From Carnegiea gigantea (Eukaryota; Streptophyta; Magnoliopsida; Caryophyllales; Cactaceae), in NCBI GenBank assembly GCA_029747015.1, contig JAKOGI010000002.1, forward strand, positions 2,388,001 through 2,452,000: DNA of 64,000 nucleotides, in the 5' to 3' direction. Under the pieces are notes generated by a model, which saw only the letters and a list, made by a program, of their open reading frames with translations, did no database searches and was not told the DNA's origin. Position numbers and translations under genes: made by a program. Within the stretch, counting starts at the first letter, position 1, and each line of letters starts with the position of its first letter. Below, piece by piece: positions 10,989 through 26,918 of the stretch.

Positions 10989-11553
10989 TAGGGATGGCAA
11001 CGGGGTGGTTAGGGACAGGAGCATATTCCTCGTCCCCACTCAACTCCCCGCCCATTCCTCATTGTGGGAAAAAATCCCTCTCTGTCCCCGTTGGGCCAAT
11101 GGGGATTCAATCCTCTACGAGACTCCAATAGCGATTTTTATCTGAAAATTGTTTTCCTTTAATGAAAACTATATTACAAGTTGGATCTTGAATGAAAGGT
11201 CAAGTTATTGAGTAGACCTAGAAGGGATAGAAGGTTTATATAGCTATGGTTTTTTTCAAGTAAATTTACCTATTTAATCTTAATCTTATATTTATAAATA
11301 AAGAATTTATAAGTAAGTTTAATTATAAACGGGGACAAAGATAAGTTCTTTCTCCAATCGGGGCGAAGAAGCGGGTATGAGGGCATGATTTTTCCCCATT
11401 CGGGTTAGCGGGGACAAGGTAAAATTTCACCACGTCCCCGCTCAGGGATTGAATCTTGACTTCGTCTCCATCCTCATTGGGGACGTGGATTTTTCCCTAG
11501 TGTGGGGTAGGGTCCCGGTGAAGATGGAGATTCCCTACCCCACTGTCGTCCCT
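10989..11553. mobile_element. MITE with 9-bp target duplication (Mutator-like size)
   Basis: The ends are inverted: left TAGGGATGGCAACGGGGTGG, right close to the inverse of AGGGACGACAGTGGGGTAGGG. It is flanked by a perfect 9-bp direct repeat AGTGCCGGC at 10980-10988 and 11554-11562. A 9-bp duplication is typical of Mutator-like elements. The interior has GC-rich subterminal blocks (tccccg, cggggac) and an AT-rich middle. No transposase frame is present. The 74-codon frame at 10921-11145 straddles the boundary and is not a gene. Confidence 0.72.
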
Positions 11554-11562
11554 AGTGCCGGC

Positions 11563-12383
11563 CATGTTTGTCAATGAACGAAACCAAAAATAAATGAATT
11601 AAATAATTAAAAAATAGAATGGAACCATATATAAAGAACATATATAAGATTTAACTTAATTCAGCCTAAAATAATGTATTATAAGATTTAAAATTCTCAA
11701 ATTGTCTATGATTACAAATGACTGTTATTGTTGAATTTGAGTGTTCATCAACTATATCAAGAGACCTAGCGGTATACTCTCTAGCTAAGAGTCCAAAATT
11801 GTCTCCATCGATCTTTATGTCTCATTCATACCCCCCAAAAAAAGACATAAATAAGATCTTAATGTATATGATGTTATAAATTATAACTATGAACAACAGT
11901 AAATAATAAGATCTTCTACGTACTCTACAAATGGTAATCCTCTAACAGTACACAATCTCACTTTTTCTTTTTAAAAAAACTGTATTGAAAGTGAGCATCT
12001 TCAACCAAAGTTTTAAATTTTGGAACCATACCATACCACATCAACAAAAATTTTATTTTTTGGAACTCACAGTCATTCACTTCTTCAACATGTAAAACTC
12101 CAATTTGAATTACCCAATAAAAATATTTATTATGAACCCACCCATAACACACAATCTTCTTTTAAAAATCAACCAAGTAATATTTTTAAGGGAAAAAAAG
12201 AAAACCAAAAAAAAGCACAAAAGGACAAATATTGAGTGGAACGAAAATGGGAACTGTAGTCCATTCCTTCACTCATTCTGCCATGCATTCCCCATTAGCT
12301 AGAGAAGTTTCATGCCAATTTTTGTGGAACTATGGGCTCAACTCATGGAATGCATTCCAGTAGCTAGGAATGCTCTACACGAA

Positions 12384-12445
<62 letters not shown>

Positions 12446-12969
12446 ATGTGATTATGTGAATAATCAATTACTCGCCAATAATATTAACTTATATACATTT
12501 TTATCTTATATCGCTATAAATTATACCATGAACCCTGACATTATATATGGGGAAAATAAAATTCCAAGGCAAAGTGAGTATTCCGAGTGCAAAAACACAG
12601 TGGGCAAGTTAGAACGAAGTGAAAATTGAGAGGGTGGACCATGTGACTGTGAGCATAGCAATCAGCAAATAGCAAATAGCAAAGCAGCTTCGTTTAAAAA
12701 AAGCGACCACGCCCGTTTGGTTGCAATGATTTGGTCTACTTTGTTATAATTTCCACCTTCACCCCGCTGTTTCAATTCCCCACCACTTACACTCTTTACA
12801 TGATTCTCTACACACAATATGTTTATATTTTCTCCATTCTTGTCTCCCCAAATGAACCCTTGTTCCTCTCACCTACACTTTTTTCAACTGGTCAACTTGT
12901 TCATCTCTTGCTCCCTATATATTTATATTAATTAGTTTCATAGGTTTAAGTTAATCTAATATCTAATGA
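11563..12969. other. Intergenic, no gene seen
   Basis: AT-rich sequence including the AT microsatellite at 12386-12442. Several short frames occur on both strands, but none has recognisable domains. Confidence 0.55.
12386..12442. repeat. (AT)n microsatellite
   Basis: About 28 uninterrupted AT units. Confidence 0.95.
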
Positions 12970-13098
12970 CACTGGAGTCGAGCTAATATTCGCCCAATAA
13001 GGAGTATAGCTCTCCCATTACAAATTTTCTCTATCATAAGACTCGAATCCGAGATCTTGCTTAAGAAGAACAGGTGTCCAACCATTTGAACCAACCTG
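12970..13098 (-). mobile_element. tRNA-derived SINE, copy 1
   Basis: On the minus strand the element starts with GGTTGGTTCAAATGG (A-box-like) and has GGATTCGAGTC (B-box-like) about 35-40 nt later. It then runs through agagaaaatttgtaatgg and tattgggc. The same order and much of the sequence recur in the copy at 28021-28182, which has a clear target duplication, so the two define one family. No convincing TSD is seen at this copy. Confidence 0.65.
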
Positions 13099-13907
13099 TA
13101 TTAGTGAGAATTGAGATTTTTTAGCGTGCGATTTATGCAAATATCGTCGTGCTATAATTTTTCCTCCATTTGGCCTTAATCTCTGGGAAGTTTTTCTTGA
13201 TCACAACAATGAACTATGACTTGCACATGCCCCTTTTTGGGGGGGGGGGGGAGCATGCATAAGTTGTAGAAGCTAACTAAGCATTTTTGGAACCAATTTT
13301 TCAAATTAAATCCCCATTATATTTCAACTCAATATATAAAATATCAACATAAAAAAATTGTAGAAAGCCATAATGAATGAATGAATAAGGATGTGTGAAA
13401 TTAAATCCTCTCTAAATTTACACTACGAGGGCCCTATTTTACCTAAATTTATTTTTTTTTATATTTCAGTATATTCTTAATTAATTTCTCCAAAGATATG
13501 TATCATACAGTTTTTGTACATATTCATGTTGATTCTTAGAAACTTTTGAGAATTTTTTTTACATATTTCTATATTATTTTCTAGTACACGTTTCAATCTT
13601 TTTCATATTTTGTGCAAACTTCTAAACCAAATCAAATATGCTGTAAACATCCGTTTCTTTCCCTTCATTTTCTTTATGACTTAAAAAAGGTTTACATTTA
13701 TGAGCAATTGGAAAACAAGTGGAATATATAGCTAATGGTTTACTTGTAAAAGCTATGAAAAATCAAATACATAAAGTGGGACAAAAGGACAGTCCTTTTC
13801 TAAAAAATTCTCCCTTTCATTCTTCCCTGGACATGCATGCTTAAAATAATTGGGCAAAGGCCATAAAAACACTAAGCAACTTTTAAGAAGCGAATGAAGT
13901 TGCGTTG
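13099..13907. other. Upstream region of the LAX gene
   Basis: Holds a poly-G run near 13240 and AT-rich sequence. It probably contains the LAX promoter, ending at the TATA box at 13908. No gene seen. Confidence 0.5.
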
Positions 13908-13915
13908 TATAAATA
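13908..13915 (+). promoter_or_regulatory. TATA box of the LAX gene
   Basis: TATAAATA lies 96 bp upstream of the LAX start codon. This spacing would put transcription start near 13940 and give a leader of about 70 nt. Confidence 0.6.
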
Positions 13916-14010
13916 CCCTTGAAACTCAAGCACAACTAATTCCTCGAGTACTACTTGCTCTCCATTTTCACCCTTCCCATCTACTTGAATCGAAACCCAC
14001 TTACAGATCA

Positions 14011-18145
<4,135 letters not shown>

Positions 18146-19560
18146 TCATCATGAATGCTTCACGCTGCCATGATGGCAATCTACGAAATCATATATTGGA
18201 TCTTGAAGACCAAGAATCGACATGGGACAGAGGTTAACTAGAAAGCCGAAAAATCTAATCAATGGATGTGTGTCTTTGGTTTGCCATTGTTCTCCAACAA
18301 AGTTATACGGCAGCACCTAATCCATAAGTTTGTTGTTGTCTTAAGAAAGTACCTTATTTGATTAGCTCGAATTAAGAAGACTGATGAAAAGGTTGAGGAG
18401 GCTTAATTAGTTTAAGGTTGGGATCCCTATTTGTATGGTGATCAATTTTGATTAGGTCTTTAATCGTAGTTGTATGAAATAGTGCGCAATAAACGGGTTG
18501 ACTGTTTAATTTAGTAATGATATATGCTCCTCCTCACTCGATATATATCTTTTTCTGGTTTCTTACTATAGAATGGGCTATATTGCCTCGAGCTCAATGA
18601 AGAAGAACTTGTATAAATTTACCAATAGTTTTTCCTCGAATTTGGTTAATTTGTCCTCCTTAAAGTTAGGACACAGAACAGGCTTTTGAGTCACTGACCA
18701 AGGAGTCAAATATGAATCTCTTCAGCAAATCTATATTGGGAGGGAGTGAGGCCCAATATGGGCTGTACCATAAAGCATAGTCCTCTAGTTCGGCCCAAAA
18801 TGCCTGGACAAGATGATTTGCATTTTTTAAGTATCCAATTGTCAGAGATTGGGTGAGGTTCACTGCCATTTCACACAATTAATGTGAGAATCCTCAACTG
18901 CTGCCCTTCACGCGTGGAATTTTAACGAGGAGGGAGAAAAATGTCAAAAGTCAAAACGTTTTCATCAAAGTGTTAGAAACAGCAGTAGTGCAACATTGCA
19001 TGCTCTTGAAGATTTGAACTCCTTATTCTTCAATGGAAACGGTTTTTTTTTTTTTTTTTTTTGAGGGAAAAGAAAAAAGAATCGGACTAGAAATCTACAA
19101 GATTGACAGAGAGCGGGGTGCTCGTTATTTATTTTTTTGAAAGGCGATAAATGAAGTGGATAAAAATGCGAAAAAAGCTGCAAGGACGAGCACTGGGCAA
19201 TAGGGGTTGACTGGTCAAACAGAAGAGGACAAATTATAGAGCTGATAAGCTGAATCAGCTGATTTTTACTAGGGGTGCGTCTCTGCCGCATTAACAAGAT
19301 GCTACACGGCCTACAGTCCACTTTTCGTTCACCTTTCCCCCAAATTGTGCAAGAGAAATAGTTGTTAGATTTTTTTTTTTCCGATTATTAATTGGACAAA
19401 GTCCTTTAAAAAAAGAAATATAAAATAATAACTATACGACTAATAGGAAGATAGCTATTACATTCTAAAAAATACATAATTAAACTAAAAAGCTCATACA
19501 ACTATTAGTCATAAACACATACAACATTTGAGAGCTCCACCTATTGATCATAAAAAAATC
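18146..19560. other. LAX 3' region and intergenic sequence
   Basis: The first few hundred bases are probably LAX 3' UTR. A T-run lies at about 19043-19061. Short frames on the minus strand (18666-18878, 18965-19321) show no domains. Confidence 0.5.
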
Positions 19561-20342
19561 TTAAACTTGCTCATTATTTTCTATTTTCTTTCTCAAACTT
19601 CTTGTGATCCTTCTGATTGTTAGGATCTCATCTCCAATGACTGAAATACCGAATCGTTTGTCAATTTCTAAAGCTTTCGCTATTTCAATTGGGGTGGACG
19701 AATTATGAATTGGCCTGGAGTTTCTGTTGCCACTCTTCTTTCCTTTGTTAGAATATTTAGCGATCTCCCTCTTCTCATGAAGTTGAATGTCCATCTCGAG
19801 GGTACGATCAAATAGGGGCAAGAAAGTATTGTTAACCTCCTCATCGTCTTCCATAGAGGATGCACAACTCGATGCCTGAGAAGCGAACTTTCCAACAAAA
19901 ATGGGACGATTATGAACATCATCCAAGGGTTGGGTAATTGTCTTGCTATTATCCGAAAGTCCCTCATGAATATCATTCCCCACAACCTCAAGGTTACCAT
20001 TATGAGCTTCTAACTTGTTACTATTCAGACTTCTCAAAAGGGCTTGCTTATAAGGAGATGCCAATTGGTGATTGTCCTCCAAGACTATAGGAGCCTCGTT
20101 AGGTATTGATGTGAGGTTCCTTTTCGGAATCCATTTCCAAACCATCTTCTTTTGAGACTCCTCCCTTTGCTTTCTCGGCTTGATGCTGGCCTCTTTTGAA
20201 ATGTTGCCCAAGCAACTTTCGACTTATGCCCATTCACAATTTCACCATTTAGTGCTTCAATTGCACTTTTATCATGGTAAAATTCACCGAATCTGATAAA
20301 CCCACGCATTTGAATAATATATTGCAGTCTTCTGTGATACAA
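19561..20342 (-). pseudogene. Broken RRM-like protein, possibly a retroelement ORF1 remnant
   Basis: Two overlapping minus-strand frames. The upstream one (20342 to 20085) contains an RRM-like C-terminal half: RGFIRFGEFYHDKSAIEALN and later KVAWATF, resembling RNP1 and the last strand of an RRM. It then loses sense. The downstream frame (20211 to 19561, 216 aa) starts where the first degenerates. It reads KWIPKRN and then a low-complexity polar region with no domain I recognise. The two look like one former coding sequence split by a frameshift near 20210, with the N-terminal half of the RRM missing. RRM proteins followed by W-x-P-K motifs occur in plant LINE ORF1-like and similar unclassified genes. 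The function is unknown. Confidence 0.4.
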
Positions 20343-21692
20343 TCGTTAAATTTTAACATTATCAACGAGATTTTCAATCAAAAATGTGGGTTCAAATTTG
20401 AGAAAGAATAAAACTTTAACAAATGTGAATATAATGCACTGTACTTTAGAAAAAATAATCTTATTTTCAGAGAAAAAGTATATAAACCTATAGTTCATTG
20501 TGGACTCAATTATAATGACACAAAGCATACTTATATAGGCACATATTTAAAATGTTTGTCTGTTAGATTGTACCCTAGATATGTAACACTCACATATGAA
20601 AGTCCTCATTTTCATTGTTCACAACATTTGAGGCCCAATTGAAACCCCCCTCCCTGCCCAAAAAAGGACAAAGCCATACTATTTTAACCTGTCTAATCCA
20701 AATGAAATTACTGTATAAGCACACCACATATTTAATGGCATATTTTTTCCGATCCGTCAGATACTTTATTATTATTTAAAAAACAACAGCGGTGGGGCAT
20801 CATATGGAGCACAAACCACCAGAAATTAGAAGTGTGAGGAACGACAATACAATCGAGCAATATCCGTTAATACAATGAAACAACCAACTTATCACATCAT
20901 GTTTAAGATCAATTAAAATAGTCGACCGTAATGGCGCTAACCTCACAAAACTCCCTTCAAGAACCAACCCAGTCCAATTCAAAAGTAAATGCCCTCTCCA
21001 TAAGCCAGATAAGCTTTTAGATATGATGGGGCATACAAATTACAAAGGTTATCAAGCCTTATATACATAGAGATCGGAACCTTCCAATGCCCACCGCGTT
21101 ATGGGCACAGGTCGGTCCAATGCCACTCAATCGTTTCCATCTCCTTCACAATGTTTCTACACAATTGAAAAGACATATTACCCCCACATTCACATGAGGA
21201 CACGTATCCCAAATTAAGTTGACTTCAGACTAGCCCAATGGGCCCATAATTTTCCACAAATAATTATAATACAACAAAATAAAGGCATTAAATAAATCAA
21301 TCAAAGGGAAGAGGGAGGCAAATTGCATTGACATCTTCTGCAAGAAATCTGGAAATTGATAAATTTGAGCAATCTCAAACTTCTTACAAGTTACAACCCC
21401 AAAGAGTAGCAGTAGCAGTAGCAGTAGCAGTAGCAGAGCAATACAGCAACATCAAAACACCAAAACCCAAATTGAAAATCAAATCGCACTATCATAACAT
21501 CCGAATTTGATACGTAGCAGCCGAAGAAGAGAGGGTATCTAAGAACTAAGAAGGCAAATAACCTCATAAACCCCAAAAACACATCTTCATCACCTAATCC
21601 AGTATCCACATACTTAGATCCAAACAACCCTCGAAAACCAAAAACACATGGGAAAAAAAAAAGAAAAGAAAGATTAACCAAACAATTGAAGA
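20343..21692. other. Intergenic and 3' flank of the cold-shock gene
   Basis: The last 300-400 bp is likely the 3' UTR of the minus-strand cold-shock gene and holds a hexanucleotide repeat at 21405-21436. No other gene seen. Confidence 0.5.
21405..21436. repeat. (AGTAGC)n repeat in cold-shock gene 3' flank
   Basis: About five tandem AGTAGC units, about 260 bp downstream of the stop codon of the minus-strand gene. Probably within its 3' UTR. Confidence 0.85.
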
Positions 21693-22226
21693 TCAACGAG
21701 CATTAGGGCAATCCCTAGCAAAATGACCCTGCCCACCGCAACTATAGCAGCTCAAACCTCCTCCTCCGCCGTACCTCCCACCGCCTCCACCACCACCACC
21801 TCTTGTACAATCCCTGGAGATATGCCCAGGCTCACCGCAGCTGTAGCAGCCACCGCCACCGCCATACCCTCCACCAAAGCCGCCATACCCTCCACCGCCG
21901 CCGCCCCCCCACCCTCCTCCGCCAGACCTTCCACCTCTTCCGCCTCCTCCGTTATACCCGCCGCCACGACGGCTGCCCTGGACGGGTCCCTCGTTGGGGC
22001 CAGTGACATCCACAGCCTTGGTGCGGCCGTCGTCGCCCGTGGAGATGACGAACTCAACCTCCTCGTTTTCTCCGAGGCTGCGGAACCCCTCAGAGCGGAT
22101 GGAAGACTGGTGGACGAAGAGGTCCTCGCCGCCGTCGGAAGGGGTGATGAATCCAAACCCCTTGGTGTCGTTGAACCACTTGACGTTGCCCCGTATCCTG
22201 GCTCCTCCTCCGCGCTCTTCCTCCAT
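21693..22226 (-). CDS. CSP: Cold-shock domain, glycine-rich, CCHC zinc-knuckle protein (GRP2/CSP2 type)
   Basis: Single exon, 177 aa. A cold-shock domain occupies residues about 10-77 and carries the RNA-binding motifs KGFGFI (22-27) and LFVHQS (36-41). It is followed by two Gly-rich stretches (83-126 and 142-158), each leading into a retroviral-type zinc knuckle: C127-x2-C130-x4-H135-x4-C140 and C160-x2-C163-x4-H168-x4-C173. This is the Arabidopsis GRP2/CSP2 and CSP4 architecture (two knuckles, under about 210 aa). In that family the protein melts RNA secondary structure, acts as an RNA chaperone in nucleus and cytoplasm, and is often cold-induced. All metal ligands are present. A TATA box is placed about 105 bp upstream. 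Confidence 0.96.
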   Translation of the reverse strand: MEEERGGGARIRGNVKWFNDTKGFGFITPSDGGEDLFVHQSSIRSEGFRSLGENEEVEFVISTGDDGRTKAVDVTGPNEGPVQGSRRGGGYNGGGGRGGRSGGGGWGGGGGGGYGGFGGGYGGGGGCYSCGEPGHISRDCTRGGGGGGGGRYGGGGGLSCYSCGGQGHFARDCPNAR

Positions 22227-22329
22227 CTCTGCCTCTTTCTCTCTCCTCTTTCTCCCTCCACAAAGCCCCTTCTTTCGTCTCAGATATTTTTGAGGGGGAG
22301 TGCGAAAGGCGAGAGAGGTGAGGCGGTGC

Positions 22330-22336
22330 TTTTATA
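22330..22336 (-). promoter_or_regulatory. TATA box of the cold-shock gene
   Basis: TATAAAA on the minus strand, 104 bp before the ATG at 22226. The leader between them is CT/GA-rich. Confidence 0.6.
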
Positions 22337-23426
22337 TTGGGAAATGTAGGAGAGGGTTTTTCGGACTGCCACGTCTCCACGTCCATCGCATTCATTAATT
22401 TAATTTTTTGGGGGGTGTTTTTCTAGGAGCGTGTACGGGGTACAGGTGATCGTGAACAGACTTTTTTGTCACTTTGTATGGTATCCGACGGCTGGGCTTT
22501 ATGGCTATACAGGATACTCTTCTTTTCAAGCGTTGGATCCGGTGTGTTTCCTATTTTGGGGGGGGAGGGGGATTTTGTTTTTTGTAAAAATGCTTTGAGG
22601 AGCAAGATGTTTAATAGATTGGATTAGTATAGCCAGCCCATTTCCTTTCTGATATGGATGATGGGCCTTTCGTTCGGTTCAAAAGGCTTGGTTTTGCGTG
22701 TGTCCACAAGTTGGGCCGCCCCACTAGTATGTCTGGCTAAGTAGGCTGTCGTCCGATTAAAAGTAGCCTCATTGGTAAAAGATGAATAGGGTCAGCTGAA
22801 ACTTGAATTAACATAATTATTTTCACAAATGATTTTTCTAAGTGTGCACTGCTAATAATCGGAGGTACGGAGGAATCAAATGTTTTAGACGTGAATCGGC
22901 TCTTCAACCCCCACTTGTATGGCCCAATGAATATTGGGCTTGGCCTTGCCCCACCCTTCCCATACATAAACGAATAAAGACAGGGGAAGGATTTTCATTC
23001 TCTTTAAGTGATCTCCTATCATTCTCTATTTATGGTCTGTTTGGTTAAAAAAACTGAAATAAAATGAAATCAAAATTTAAATCCTGAGGGTTAGATATGA
23101 AATTTGGATCACAAACTCAGTTATTTGATGAAAATTGAAATGGAATCAAATTCTAGTCCTTGATGTTTGGTGAGTAGTTATGGAATGAAATTAAACCTAT
23201 TTTTATTTTAAAAATATTTTTTCATTATAATTTATTGATTTAATTTTTATTACTTTTATTTTGTCAAAATGAAGCTTTAGCACCTTATTCCTAAATATTT
23301 GACATTCACATTTCATTATATTTCATTATAATTGTTTTTAAAATTTTTAATTTTTAAAAAATTTTATGCCATTGTAGATTTTTTTTTGGAATCTAAAGTT
23401 ACATATTTTCTATGATGATGATGGTG

Positions 23427-23494
<68 letters not shown>

Positions 23495-23670
23495 CATAAT
23501 ATCATCTTCGTCATCATCAGCCACCACCATCGGTAATCGAGACCCGCCACTACTCCAATCCTAGCACAACCTATCACCACCGTCATGCGCGCGCCTGCTA
23601 TAGATGCCATTGTTGGCACGCGACCAGTGACCCCCCGCCAGCATTTACCCAATTGTTCCCCCTTCCTCTC
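22337..23670. other. Intergenic, with one microsatellite
   Basis: Cold-shock gene upstream region, then AT-rich sequence. At 23035 a ggtctgtttggtt stretch resembles a hAT-like MITE end. An inverse-like accaaacacccc occurs at about 27322, which could mark the outer ends of an element split by the LTR at 23671. This is weak. No gene seen. Confidence 0.4.
23427..23490. repeat. (AAT)n microsatellite
   Basis: About 21 uninterrupted trinucleotide units. The Leu-rich minus-strand frame over it is an artefact. Confidence 0.95.
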
Positions 23671-24026
23671 TGTAACGTCCCGAAATTTTTGCTACTTATT
23701 TGAATTATGTGCAATATGCAAATTATGTGTATATAGTATGCATTTTATTTTGGATACATGTGTGTGCTTTATGGTATTATTATTATTATTATATTTTGGG
23801 GAGTAATTAGAAAATATTTCTCACTTAATAGTACTTGTCACAACCAAGAAAAAAAAAAAATAGAAAGATGAGTCAAAAAAGATGGCTTGACCCAACCAAA
23901 AAGGAAAAGAAATGGGAAAGGGGGAATTTTTTGCATTTCACGTGATATTTATCAAAGGGGAGGGGGCTTCTCTTGCTTTCTCAACCCCAAACACATGCAC
24001 AGCCAGAGAGGGAAAGAGAGGCAGAG

Positions 24027-24071
24027 GAGGAGGAGGAGGAGGAGGAGGAGAAGAAGAAGAGAAGAAGAAGG
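24027..24071. repeat. (GGA)n/(GAA)n tract
   Basis: Purine-only GGA then GAA units inside the candidate LTR. Confidence 0.85.
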
Positions 24072-24429
24072 AGAAAGAAGAAAAAGAATTGAATTTTGAT
24101 CTTATTTGCAAATTCAAGGTGAGTAATTCTTGTTATTTTCAACCTAAAACTGATTAGGAAAATATTATTTGAATAATTTATACTTGAATTTGAGGATTCA
24201 AATGAAGGTTGAAGTCTTAGTTTTGATAATTTTAGGGTTTGATAGATTGAAAAAACAATTGCAATTGATAGAAATCCACCCTAAAAGTTCATGTTTATTT
24301 GTAATTTTGGGTTATATGGATGTGAAGATTGATAGATATGCTATGAATTTGTTTGTATATATGCTAAATTATGGATTTTTGGATTAATTATTGGTGTTAA
24401 AAGAACAAGAAAGTAGAGAAATAGAGGTT

Positions 24430-25130
24430 GAATTTTTGGATTTAGCAGATAGTTGGGCACTGTTTGATTGTTTGTGAATTATTGGCTGTGCAAAAATTTC
24501 TGAAATTTTAATTGTAGGTTCATCACTATGTGTTACAATGCTCTGTAAATTTTTGTGAATTTTTTATATGCGATTTGTGTTTTATGAATTTTTGATTTAA
24601 ACTGTCCTGTTATATAGTATGAAAATTCGGATGATGTTTGAATTACTGTGAGTTATTGAGTTGGAGAAAAATTGTGAAAATTTTATTGTAGAAGATACAT
24701 GTTATTGGAAAATTTTAGGTAAAGTTTCATGAATTTTAGATGTTTAATTCATGAGTTATGAATTTTTTATTAGAACTGTCATGTTTTAGTTCCAAATTTG
24801 GTTGCTGCTCAAATTTTCTGGCAATTATTCGCTTGGCCTAAAATTATGAAAATTTTAATATAGGTTCTTTGTAATGTTTGTAACTTTGATGGAAATGTTT
24901 ATGAATTTTAGGAGTCTGCTTCATGAGTTATGAATTTTTGATTACAACTGTTCTGTTTCAACATATAACTTCGGGTGTTGTTTTAATTTTTGTGGAGGAT
25001 TGGCTTATTGGAAAATTTTGAAACTTATATGGTATATTCTTATTGATATTTGGTATTTTCATGCTGAGTTTCGTGAATTTTGGACATGAGCTCTTTGCGT
25101 TGTGAATTTATGAGTAAATTGGCATATTTA
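24430..25130 (+). repeat. Degenerate ~172-bp periodic repeat inside the LTR
   Basis: The phrase atgaatttttgatta(c)aactgt(c/t)ctg and its surroundings recur near 24584, 24759, 24930 and, more diverged, 25102. The steps are about 175, 171 and 172 bp. Each unit also contains a gaaaattttaatata-like phrase. Confidence 0.5.
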
Positions 25131-26918
25131 GTGCAATTACAAGTTGTTCGTATGCATAAACTATATATTGATCATGTTTGTGATGATTTTAGGCATTGTA
25201 ATAGTAAGGTATTGTTATGGATTATTGGAAACTTGTGAAAATTATTTTGGATGGAATTAAGCCTTATTTTGATTGTGTTTTTGTTAATATTATGAAATTG
25301 ACTTCTTTGAAAATAAAAATGTGATTACATAAATTATACAATTTCAATAAGTTATGTTTTGGGGGAAAAAGGTTCATGTCTTAACTAAGACTATTACAGA
25401 GCGTTCTAGAGTTATGGTCATAGAAGTAGTTGTCTTTGTGTTTGGAGTTATGTGGATCGTTGGTTGGTACCTTGAGTGGGCGTTACCCGGTCCACCAATT
25501 GACCCCTCAATTTGTACTATTTGGGAGCTGTGCGGATCCCTGGTATTTCAGGATGTGAATGTGACTGCACAATTTGTGATTTGAGGGCATCGGCATACTT
25601 TACAGCATTTGGTGCCTGATTGGTACCATATGAATGAGTTACAACTGGTCTACTATTGGTTGGAGCCATATAAATAAGTTGCAGCTGGGTAGTCAGGATG
25701 TGCTTGTCACCCTTACATTGTCCTAGTTCTTTATGTGAGCCATGAGTTGATTTTTCCTAAACTAAAAAAGTTTGCATTCAGGTAAGAATATGTGATATGT
25801 TTTATTTTGGTTTAGATGTAGACTTTGGATATGTTATGGGATTAGTTTGGCTTGGATTTGAATTTTAGATATGACATGAAATTGGATTTGGTTTGGATTT
25901 GGACTTGAATTTGGATTTGAAGAATTATTCAGGATATTTATGAAAATTGTGATTGATTTGGACAACATGCGTAATCGATACATACGTCTAAAGAAATATA
26001 TTATGTGTTTAAAACACGTATGTGAACTTTTGAATAAGATATACTTCCTATGTGTATCAAGTATGGTTATGGGTAGGCCATTAGTTTGATTTAGCACACT
26101 TTGTTTTCTTTTGGACTCAAGTGAGGAATATGAGTCCAAAGGACATGATTGGTATTTAATAATTATGGTTAGTTTAGTAAATAGACTAATAGCAGAATTT
26201 GTTAAGGGATTTAAGTGAATATGAGGGTCCCTAAATCGTACCTAGTATGGGATAAGTACGACTAAATTACTCTAATTGCCCACTCCATGACATAAATATG
26301 TGTTGTGTTTTGCGAAATTTGGGAACGTGTTAGATATGAAAGATATGAGTTTATTTCGATTTTTGGAGCATAAACATGTTTTCTTATCGCCTTCTATATG
26401 CTATATGATATGTTATGTCTATATGTCATAAGATGCGTATACTATGTGATTATGTGTTAAGCAGTTAATGTGCAAAGTGTAACAAAACAAAAGGTAAGGG
26501 TTATTCACCGGATTCAGGGAGCTCATGACCTCACCATTTTTCAGGTTTTTGGAAACAAAAAGGACCACATGAGCATTAAGAGAGCTAGCTAACTGTGAAA
26601 TAATTCGTAGAATTTAGTTGGAAATGCAGGCCTCGTTGTATGTTTATGTTATAGATTATTTTTAGTGAATACAGTTTTGAATGTAATTTTGATTTGCACA
26701 TGTGTAAGACCATTAGGAGTATGATTTAAATATGTATGTAATGCATATTTTAGAATTACCCTCCCAGATTTTGGTTAAATTTCGTGAAGAGCTTCTGCCG
26801 CGCTCGCCTCTTAACAAGTTAATTATGGTTAAGAAGTTTAGATTGCCTTGTGAATGTTCCTCTTGGACGTCCACGGTAGTGGAGCGTTCGCCCCCTTTTG
26901 GACGGGCGTTACGCTCTC

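Larger units (their letters stand above)
23671..26913 (+). mobile_element. Candidate 3.2-kb solo LTR, gypsy-like
   Basis: Begins TGTAACGTCCCGAAATTT, a start typical of plant gypsy LTRs, and ends in GTTACG. It is flanked by CTCTC on both sides (23666-23670 and 26914-26918). The flank is low-complexity, so the duplication is only suggestive. A TATA-like stretch is near 23730 and a GA/GGA-rich tract lies at 24005-24090. The body is AT-rich with no gag-pol, which is expected for a solo LTR. It also contains a degenerate repeat of about 172 bp. Confidence 0.5.

Noticed and set aside
12312..12629. 105-codon frame with an alternating Tyr-Ile stretch
   Set aside because: It reads through the AT microsatellite. 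The frame at 15557-15742 has the same cause.
18666..18878. 70-codon minus-strand frame between LAX and the RRM-like remnant
   Set aside because: No domain, no splice context and no supporting flanking signal.
21723..22349. 208-codon plus-strand frame opposite the cold-shock gene, and a 169-codon minus-strand frame
   Set aside because: They are shadows of the GC-rich, Gly-coding sequence of the true gene, with no conserved domain.
23410..23652. Leu-rich minus-strand frame
   Set aside because: It is the (AAT)n microsatellite translated.
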